Shown one piece after another: positions 7,079-12,752 of a stretch of DNA of 12,752 nucleotides. Both the position numbers and the translations under genes were made by a program. The stretch spans positions 1 through 12,752 of the forward strand of contig CAMLIT010000126.1 in the NCBI GenBank assembly GCA_946480295.1, in the 5' to 3' direction. This stretch comes from an uncultured Gemmatimonadota bacterium (GTDB taxonomy: Bacteria > Gemmatimonadota > Gemmatimonadetes > Gemmatimonadales > Gemmatimonadaceae). The notes below the pieces were generated by a model. It saw only the letters and a program-made list of their open reading frames with translations. It did no database searches and had not been told where the DNA came from. Numbering within the stretch: position 1 is the stretch's first letter; every line of letters begins with the position of its first letter.

Positions 7079-8310
7079 CCACCGCGATCTCGATGTATCC
7101 CCGTCAGCCGCACGCGACGGTGCGGTACGGCCCGGAGCTGCGCGTGCTGATCGTCGGGGGCGGCGTGGCCGGCCTGACGCTCGCCGCGCTCCTCGAGCAG
7201 CGACACTTCGCGCCGACCGTGGTGGAGCTGGAGCGCGACGCGGGGGACGACCACCGGGCGCGGGGGAGCGGCGAGGACCGGCAGGTCCTGGCGGTGTGGC
7301 CCGCGGGAAGCCGCGTCCTCAAGAGCCTCGGGCTCTTCCCCGCGTTCTGCCGCGCCGGGCTCGAATGCACGCACTACAAGGCCACCGACCGGAACGGCGA
7401 TACGCTGCACGCGCTGTCGCTGGAGACCCTGGCGCGGAAGTACGGTCCGCTCGTCGACATCACGCGCGCCGACCTCGTCGAGATCCTGCGCGCGGCGGTG
7501 CCCGCGGGCCGCGTGCGCTACGGCGTGACGGTGCGCGGGCTCGCCGAGAAGACCGACGGCATCGTCGCCCTGTTCGACGACGGCAGCTCGGCGACGTACG
7601 ACGTCATCGTCGGCTGCGACGGCGTGCATTCGCGCATGCGCAACCTGCTCTTCGGCGAGACGCCGCTGCACGACTCCGGCATCGCCGGCTGGACGTTCTC
7701 GCTGCCGCTGCCCTTCATCCCGCCGCCGGAGGTGATCGAGTACTGGGGGACGGGGAAGTTCTTCGGTTTCTATCCCGCGCGCGACCGCGTGTGCGCGCAC
7801 ATGTGCGCGCGGGTGCCGGCGGGGACGCCGGATCCGGTCGAGACCCGGGTGGAGCGCGTCCGCGAATGCTTCCGCTCGTTCGGCGGGATGGTGCCGTGGA
7901 TGCTCGGCGAGCTGACGCGCGGCGAGGACATCGGCCACGACGAGTACCTCGACGTGCACACCGACCAGTGGTTCCGCGGCCGGGCGGTGCTGATCGGGGA
8001 CGCGGCGCACGCCATCCTGCCGATCGGCGCGATGGGGGCGATGGGGGCGTCGCTGGCGATGGAGTCGGCGGCGGTGCTCGCGGACGAGCTCTCCCGTGCC
8101 GACTCGGCGTCGATGCCGCAGGTGCTGGCGCAGTACGCCGCGCGCCGGCGCGCCCGCGTCGACCGGGTGCAGGGGCAGTCGCGGCGGCTCGGGCGGCTGA
8201 TGTACACGGGCAACGGCCTGCTCGCCCGGCTGCGCGACGCGGCGGCGAAGATGATCGCGGACGACCAGTTCCTGCACCTGGTCGACGGGATGATGGCCGC
8301 GCGGATCTGA
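7075..8310 (+). CDS. FAD-dependent monooxygenase (PHBH/UbiH type)
   Basis: The product has 411 residues. It starts within ATGA, overlapping the ClC stop, so translation is coupled. The order of motifs is that of group A flavoprotein monooxygenases: Rossmann fold LIVGGGVAGL with Gly28-x-Gly30-x-x-Gly33 and Glu51 at the end of the second strand; the DG motif GCDGVHSRMR at 180-189; the GD motif LIGDAAHAILP at 306-316. Residues 317-330 read IGAMGAMGASLAME where many relatives have a Gly-Gln-Gly loop. These enzymes use NAD(P)H and oxygen to hydroxylate small organic molecules; halogenating and redox-only relatives exist. No signal peptide or membrane helix is seen, so it is probably cytoplasmic. 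Neighbours do not reveal the substrate; a MATE pump downstream would fit a small-molecule or detoxification role. Confidence 0.88.
   Translation: MTTAISMYPRQPHATVRYGPELRVLIVGGGVAGLTLAALLEQRHFAPTVVELERDAGDDHRARGSGEDRQVLAVWPAGSRVLKSLGLFPAFCRAGLECTHYKATDRNGDTLHALSLETLARKYGPLVDITRADLVEILRAAVPAGRVRYGVTVRGLAEKTDGIVALFDDGSSATYDVIVGCDGVHSRMRNLLFGETPLHDSGIAGWTFSLPLPFIPPPEVIEYWGTGKFFGFYPARDRVCAHMCARVPAGTPDPVETRVERVRECFRSFGGMVPWMLGELTRGEDIGHDEYLDVHTDQWFRGRAVLIGDAAHAILPIGAMGAMGASLAMESAAVLADELSRADSASMPQVLAQYAARRRARVDRVQGQSRRLGRLMYTGNGLLARLRDAAAKMIADDQFLHLVDGMMAARI
8029..8046 (+). repeat. 9-bp tandem repeat inside the monooxygenase
   Basis: GCGATGGGG occurs twice in a row, in frame, encoding Ala-Met-Gly twice (residues 319-324) in the flavin-binding loop after the GD motif. 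Confidence 0.7.
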
Positions 8311-8348
8311 GCGGCGCGCCGCGCGTGGCGGCGCGGGTCGGGCGCGCG

Positions 8349-8354
8349 TAGAAT
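8349..8354 (+). promoter_or_regulatory. Possible -10 box for a leaderless MATE transcript
   Basis: TAGAAT matches the TATAAT consensus at 5 of 6 positions and lies 6 nt before ATG 8361. Transcription starting about 7 nt after the box would begin at the A of the start codon. No Shine-Dalgarno is present between the monooxygenase stop and this ATG, which supports a leaderless start. No good -35 box is seen at the right distance. Confidence 0.35.
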
Positions 8355-8360
8355 TCCGCG

Positions 8361-9791
8361 ATGCCAGACCGCGCCACCGCGCACACCCAGCTTCTCCAGG
8401 GCCCGATCCTCCGCTCCCTGATCGCGCTCGCGGTGCCGATCACGCTCGCGAACGTGCTGCAGGCGGGCTACCAGGTGACCGACGCGTTCTGGGTCGGCCG
8501 GCTGGGCGGGAGCGCCGTCGCGGCCGTGTCCGTGTGCACGCCGATCATGTTCCTCACGATCGGCCTCGGCGCGGGGCTGGCGATCGCCGGCTCGACGCTC
8601 ATCGCGCAGTACTTCGGCGCGCGCGACCAGCACATGGTGGACCACGTCGCGGCCCAGACCCTCCTCATGGTCGTCGTGGTCTCCCTCGTCCTCGGGGCGA
8701 TCGGCTACGCGGCGGCGCCGGCGATCCTGCGCCTGATGGGCGTCGCCCCCGACGTACGCGCGGGCGCGATCGGCTTCATGCGCATGTCGTTCGTCGGGCT
8801 CGTGTTCAACTTCTTCTTCTTCATGTTCCAGTCGCTGATGCGCGGCGTGGGCGAGGTGCGGCTGCCGGTGGTGATCGTGCTCGGCACGGTCCTGCTCAAC
8901 TTCGCCTTCGATCCGCTGTTCATCTTCGGCTGGGGGCCGCTGCCCGCGCTCGGCGTGATGGGCGCGGCGGCGGCGACGGTCGGCACGCAGAGCGTCGCGG
9001 CGCTGATCGGGCTCGGCGTGCTGCTGCGCGGGCGGTACAGCATCCATCTCGTCTGGCGCGACTTCGTGCCGGACCTGCCGTACGTCGCGCGCGCCTTCCG
9101 CCTGGGGGTGCCGGCGTCGATCGAGCAGTCCGCGCGCGCGCTCGGCCTCACCGTGCTGACCTTCCTCATCGCGAGCTTTGGCACGGTGACGATGGCCTCG
9201 TACGGCGTCGGGTCCACGGTGCTCCAGGTGGTGATGATCCCGGCGATGGGGCTCTCGATGGCGGTCGCGGCGCTCGTCGGGCAGAACATCGGGGCGGGGA
9301 ACGTGGATCGCGCGGCGGCGATCGCGCGGCTCGGGACGTGGATCGGCTTCGGCGTCCTGACGGGGCTCGGCGTCCTGGCCTTCGCCTTCGCTCCGTATCT
9401 CGTGGCCTTCTTCGTGCCGCACGACCAGGCGGTGATCGCCGAGGGCGCCGTCTACCTGCGGGTGATGGCGCTGTCGTGGGGGTTGGTCGGCGTGCAGTTC
9501 TCGCTGAACGGCGTCCTGCGCGCGGCGGGGAACATGGTGATGACGATGCTGCTCACCCTGACGTCGGTCTGGGTGCTGCAGTTCCCGCTCGCCTGGGTGT
9601 TGTCGGAGAAGACCGCGCTGCACCAGCGCGGGATCTGGTGGGCGTTCCCGGTGTCGAACGTGCTCATGGCGGCGATCACGGCCGGCGTGTACGCGCGCGG
9701 CGACTGGAAGCGGAAGCGGCTCGTCGGGCGCGAGGAGCGGCTCGAGGAGCAGGTTGCCGCCGAGATCATCATCGAGGAGGGAGCGCGTTAG
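8361..9791 (+). CDS. MATE family multidrug efflux transporter
   Basis: The product has 476 residues and about twelve hydrophobic segments arranged as two similar halves. The N-terminus carries the typical pattern Ile-Leu-Arg-Ser-Leu-Ile-Ala-Leu-Ala-Val-Pro-Ile, then QAGYQVTDAFWVGRLGG, which is characteristic of MATE helix 1. VGQNIGAGNVDRA at about 308-320 is the matching signature in the second half. Family members export cationic drugs, dyes or metabolites across the inner membrane using sodium or proton gradients. The C-terminal tail after residue 446 is charged and cytoplasmic. The gene lies 50 nt after the monooxygenase and 11 nt before the first arabinanase. Substrate unknown; NorM and DinF subtypes cannot be told apart here. 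Confidence 0.93.
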   Translation: MPDRATAHTQLLQGPILRSLIALAVPITLANVLQAGYQVTDAFWVGRLGGSAVAAVSVCTPIMFLTIGLGAGLAIAGSTLIAQYFGARDQHMVDHVAAQTLLMVVVVSLVLGAIGYAAAPAILRLMGVAPDVRAGAIGFMRMSFVGLVFNFFFFMFQSLMRGVGEVRLPVVIVLGTVLLNFAFDPLFIFGWGPLPALGVMGAAAATVGTQSVAALIGLGVLLRGRYSIHLVWRDFVPDLPYVARAFRLGVPASIEQSARALGLTVLTFLIASFGTVTMASYGVGSTVLQVVMIPAMGLSMAVAALVGQNIGAGNVDRAAAIARLGTWIGFGVLTGLGVLAFAFAPYLVAFFVPHDQAVIAEGAVYLRVMALSWGLVGVQFSLNGVLRAAGNMVMTMLLTLTSVWVLQFPLAWVLSEKTALHQRGIWWAFPVSNVLMAAITAGVYARGDWKRKRLVGREERLEEQVAAEIIIEEGAR

Positions 9792-9802
9792 GCGCGCCGG
9801 AC

Positions 9803-10900
9803 ATGGTTCGTACGGATTCGTCGGACGCTTCGCGGCGCGGCGCGGCGGTGGCGTCGCTCGCCGTCGCCCTGCTGGTCGCCCTCTCGCTCGCCGGGTGCGG
9901 CGGCGGCGCGCCGGCGTCGCCCGAGCCGCCCGCGCCCGCGCTGAATCCGGTGCGCGGCGTGCACGATCCCGCCGCGGCGGTGGAGGGCGGCGTCGTCTGG
10001 CTCTACTCGACGGGACGGGGGATCCCCATCCGCCGCTCGCCGGATCTCGTGCACTGGGATACGGCGGGCCGCGTCTTCCCCGACGGGCTCCCGTCGTGGG
10101 CGACCAGCGCCGTGCCGGGCGTGCAGTTCCCGTGGGCGCCGGACATCTCCTTCTTCGCCGGGCGCTGGCACCTCTACTACGCGCTCTCCACCTTCGGCAG
10201 CCAGCAGTCGGTGATCGCGCTCGCCACGAACGCGACGCTGGATCCGGCGGACGCGCGCTACCGCTGGGTGGACGAGGGACCGGTGGTCGAGTCGCAGCCC
10301 GGCGTCAGCTCCTTCAACGCCATCGACCCGAACGTCGCCTTCGACGCGCAGGGGCAGCCCTGGCTCGCCTGGGGCTCCTTCTGGGGGGGCATCAAGCTGC
10401 GGCGGCTCGACGCGGCGAGCGGCAGGCTGTCCGCCACCGACACGACGACGTATTCGCTCGCCGCGCGCACCGACACCGGGGCGACCCAGGGCCCGCTCGA
10501 CAGCCAGGCGATCGAGGCGCCCTTCCTCGTTCGGCACGGCGACTGGTTCTATCTCTTCGCCTCGTTCGACCTCTGCTGCCGCGGCTCGGCGAGCACGTAC
10601 AACGTGCGCGTCGGCCGGGCGCGCGCCATCACCGGACCGTACGTCGACGCGAGCGGGGTGCCGATGACCGCCGGCGGCGGCACCGTCGTCCTCGAGAGCA
10701 TGGGGCGCGTGCGCGGACCGGGGGGCGAGTCGGTGCTCTCCGACGGCGGCCGCGACTTCCTGGTGCACCACTTCTACGACGACCTTGCGCACGGCGCGCC
10801 GACGCTCCAGATCAGGCCCATCACCTGGGACGCGGACGGCTGGCCGCAGGTCGGCGAGCCGATCGCCCCGCCTCCCGCCGCATCATCCATCACACGCTGA
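9803..10900 (+). CDS. GH43 endo-arabinanase, lipoprotein, lacking the metal-site His
   Basis: The product has 365 residues. Residues 1-32 are a lipoprotein signal (Leu-Ser-Leu-Ala-Gly-Cys32), then a Pro/Ala linker to about 48. The rest is a five-bladed GH43 domain, apparently subfamily 5: HDPAA at 54, WAPDISFF at 111, ALSTFGSQ at 127, FNAIDPN at 171, WGSFWGGIKL at 190, FDLCCRG at 255. Catalytic residues by family alignment are Asp55 (base), Asp175 (modulator) and Glu238 (acid); their spacings of 120 and 63 equal those I recall for Cellvibrio Arb43A. At residue 308 the conserved His that binds the active-site metal is Gly. Over residues 72-222 it matches the next gene at 112 of 151 positions without gaps. 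It would cut alpha-1,5-arabinan at the cell surface or in the periplasm if active. No nearby Shine-Dalgarno; translation may depend on the upstream MATE gene. Confidence 0.9.
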   Translation: MVRTDSSDASRRGAAVASLAVALLVALSLAGCGGGAPASPEPPAPALNPVRGVHDPAAAVEGGVVWLYSTGRGIPIRRSPDLVHWDTAGRVFPDGLPSWATSAVPGVQFPWAPDISFFAGRWHLYYALSTFGSQQSVIALATNATLDPADARYRWVDEGPVVESQPGVSSFNAIDPNVAFDAQGQPWLAWGSFWGGIKLRRLDAASGRLSATDTTTYSLAARTDTGATQGPLDSQAIEAPFLVRHGDWFYLFASFDLCCRGSASTYNVRVGRARAITGPYVDASGVPMTAGGGTVVLESMGRVRGPGGESVLSDGGRDFLVHHFYDDLAHGAPTLQIRPITWDADGWPQVGEPIAPPPAASSITR

Positions 10901-10914
10901 ACCAACTGCACCTC

Positions 10915-12672
10915 ATGGCAACGATCTCCCGCCGGGCGATCCGGCTCGTCGTCGGCGCCGCCGTCGTCCTCGCCGGCGCGGGGCGCGCCCTGCACGCGCA
11001 GGTGGGCGACGTCCGCGACGTCCCCGATCCGGCGGTCATCAAGGCCGGCAACGCGTACTACATCTTCGCGACGGGGGAGGGGATCCCCATCCGCCGGTCC
11101 ACGGACCTCGTGCACTGGACGCGCATCGGCCGCGTCTTCCCCGGCGCCGGGCCCTCGTGGGCGCAGCGGGTGATCCCCGGCACGCTCTATCCCTGGGCGC
11201 CGGACATCTCGTTCTTCGACGGCCAGTACCACCTCTACTACGCGCTCTCGACGTTCGGCAGCCAGCACTCGGTCATCGCGCTCGCGACGAACGCCACCCT
11301 CGATCCCGCGGATCCGCGCTATCGGTGGGTGGATCGCGGCGTCGTGCTCGAGTCGCACCCGGGGGTGAGCACGTACAACGCGATCGACCCCGCGGCGATC
11401 GTCGACGAGCACGGCACGCCCTGGCTCACCTGGGGCTCCTTCTGGGGCGGCATCAAGCTCCACCGCCTCGATGCGGCCACCGGCAAGCTGTCCACGACGG
11501 ACACGACGACGTACTCCATCGCCGCGCGCGCGGGGACCGACGTGACCAGGGGGCCTAACGACGCGCAGGCGATCGAGGGGCCGTACATCGTGCGGCACGG
11601 CGGGTGGTACTACCTCTTCGTGTCGTTCGACAAGTGCTGCGAGGGCGCGAAGAGCAACTACAACGTCCGCGTCGGCCGCTCGCGCTCCATCACCGGCCCC
11701 TACGTCGATCGCGCCGGCGTGCCGATGACGCAGGGGGGCGGCACGCTCGTCCTGGCGAGCTACGGCGTCGTGCGCGGTCCCGGGCACAACTCGGTGCTCA
11801 CCGACGGCGACCGGTCGTGGATCGTGCACCACTACATCAACGCCAACTCGGGGCCCGCGTCGCCCGACCGGCCGCTCGCCATCCCGCGCAGCCTGGAGAT
11901 CCGGCCGCTGTACTGGGCGTACGGCGACTGGCCGATCGCCGGCGAGCCGCTCACGCCGCCCACCGCGCAGGCCGCTGGCTCGGCGGCTTCGCCGACGGCG
12001 AACGCCGCGGCGGCGGGCGCGGCGCCTGGCGAGTGGATCGACGTCACCGCGCCCCTCGATCCCGCGACCACGCCGGTCTACGCCGGCGATCCGCCGATCA
12101 GGCTCGGTTTCGTGAAGGACATGCGGAAGGGGGATCCGCTCACCCTCTCCTCGTACACCCTCGGCGCGCACAGCGGCACGCACGTCGACGCGCCGATGCA
12201 CTTCATCCGCGGCGGCGCGTCGATCGACCAGGTTGCGCTCGATCGGCTCATCGGCCCCGCGCGCGTGATCGAGATCCCCGACAGCGTGCAGGCGATCGAC
12301 GCGGCGGAGCTCCAGCGCCACGACTGGCGCGGCGCGCCGCGCATCCTCTTCCGCACGCGCAGCTCCACCCACGGCTGGATGACCTCGCCCGGCTTCCATC
12401 GCGACTTCGCCTACATCACCGCCGACGCGGCGCAGCTCCTCGCCGACGCCGGGGTGCAGCTCGTGGGCGTGGACTACCTCTCCGCCGAGCAGTTCGGCGC
12501 GAAGGTGCCGCGCGCGCACCAGATCCTGCTGGGGCACGGCATCCCGATCGTCGAGGGGCTTTCGCTCGGCGGGGTGCGGGGCGGGGACTACGACCTCTTA
12601 GTGCTCCCGCTCAGGGTGGCGGGACACGAGGCCGCGCCGGCGCGCGCGGTGCTGCGGAAGCTGGTGCCCTGA
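10915..12672 (+). CDS. Secreted GH43 endo-arabinanase fused to a cyclase/formamidase-like domain
   Basis: The product has 585 residues. Residues 1-28 are a signal peptide (Arg-rich start, hydrophobic core, cut after Leu-His-Ala). Residues 30-346 form a GH43 arabinanase with Asp38, Asp158 and Glu221 as base, modulator and acid, and GPGHNS with His291, the metal ligand. An Ala/Pro/Thr-rich linker spans about 347-372. Residues 373-585 match the cyclase family (PF04199, kynurenine-formamidase-like): HSGTHVDAPMHF at 419-430 gives His419, His423, Asp425 and His429; GVDYLSAE at 518-525; then His535 and Glu547, spaced by 12 as in bacterial KynB. Such domains are metal-dependent hydrolases of formamides, amides or cyclic substrates and are usually separate proteins. 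The reading frame is continuous with no visible frameshift. The gene follows the paralogous arabinanase after 14 nt. Arabinanase action is well supported; the cyclase substrate is unknown, and its export would be unusual. Confidence 0.9.
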   Translation: MATISRRAIRLVVGAAVVLAGAGRALHAQVGDVRDVPDPAVIKAGNAYYIFATGEGIPIRRSTDLVHWTRIGRVFPGAGPSWAQRVIPGTLYPWAPDISFFDGQYHLYYALSTFGSQHSVIALATNATLDPADPRYRWVDRGVVLESHPGVSTYNAIDPAAIVDEHGTPWLTWGSFWGGIKLHRLDAATGKLSTTDTTTYSIAARAGTDVTRGPNDAQAIEGPYIVRHGGWYYLFVSFDKCCEGAKSNYNVRVGRSRSITGPYVDRAGVPMTQGGGTLVLASYGVVRGPGHNSVLTDGDRSWIVHHYINANSGPASPDRPLAIPRSLEIRPLYWAYGDWPIAGEPLTPPTAQAAGSAASPTANAAAAGAAPGEWIDVTAPLDPATTPVYAGDPPIRLGFVKDMRKGDPLTLSSYTLGAHSGTHVDAPMHFIRGGASIDQVALDRLIGPARVIEIPDSVQAIDAAELQRHDWRGAPRILFRTRSSTHGWMTSPGFHRDFAYITADAAQLLADAGVQLVGVDYLSAEQFGAKVPRAHQILLGHGIPIVEGLSLGGVRGGDYDLLVLPLRVAGHEAAPARAVLRKLVP

Positions 12673-12703
12673 CGCGGACGAACCCCCGGCCGCCAGGTTG
12701 AGC

Positions 12704-12721
12704 GGGCCCGCGGGCGGGCCC
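12704..12721 (+). terminator. Possible hairpin terminator after the GH43-cyclase gene
   Basis: GGGCCCG and CGGGCCC are perfect arms around a 4-nt loop, 31 nt after the stop codon, flanked by further CGGCCG repeats that could extend the stem. There is no T-run, so it may be only a GC-rich palindrome. Confidence 0.3.
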
Positions 12722-12752
12722 AGCCGGCCGTCCGCGCCGCGGCGGGGGGATT

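Noticed and set aside
6631..8277. Minus-strand open frame opposite the monooxygenase
   Set aside because: No motif, skewed composition, and it crosses two well-supported plus-strand genes.
8311..8348. GC-rich palindromes after the monooxygenase as a terminator
   Set aside because: GGCGCGCC-type palindromes are common in this DNA, and there is no T-run or long stem.
1..12752. tRNA, rRNA, CRISPR array, transposase or phage genes
   Set aside because: No matching motifs, arrays of spaced repeats or integrase/transposase signatures were seen on either strand by eye.

Overview
The window is very GC-rich bacterial DNA with tightly packed genes. It holds eight coding sequences, one of them cut by the left edge. 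A FecR-type anti-sigma protein, secreted glycoside hydrolases, a signal peptide ending in a Leu-His-Ala-Gln style, and extreme GC together suggest a Gemmatimonadota-like soil bacterium. That placement is an inference from style only; no rRNA or marker gene is present.

Left part, minus strand (1-2122): the first 101 codons of a FecR-like anti-sigma factor, preceded by a secreted GH66 dextranase-type enzyme. A 34-bp motif (28 of 34 positions identical) lies upstream of both genes and may be a shared control element, for example an ECF-sigma promoter. Positions 2123-2460 are a divergent intergenic region.

Middle part, plus strand (2461-5039): a two-gene unit with a 4-base GTGA overlap. It encodes an unrecognised four-helix inner-membrane protein with long coiled coils and a lipoprotein with a von Willebrand A fold and a MIDAS metal site. 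They look like partners of an envelope complex that I cannot name.

Right part, plus strand (5192-12672): a ClC-type chloride transporter with two CBS domains overlaps by ATGA an FAD-dependent monooxygenase. After 50 nt comes a MATE efflux pump, possibly on a leaderless transcript. Then follow two tandem GH43 endo-arabinanases, 11 and 14 nt from their upstream neighbours. The first is a lipoprotein that keeps the catalytic triad but has lost the conserved metal-binding His. The second keeps everything and carries an extra C-terminal cyclase / kynurenine-formamidase-like metallohydrolase domain with all its metal ligands visible.

The arabinanase-cyclase fusion is the most unusual item. The next most interesting are the duplicated upstream motif and the membrane/vWA pair. 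Biologically the window combines exported polysaccharide breakdown (alpha-glucan by GH66, arabinan by the GH43 pair) with transport and detoxification genes. No mobile element, CRISPR array, tRNA or rRNA was seen.
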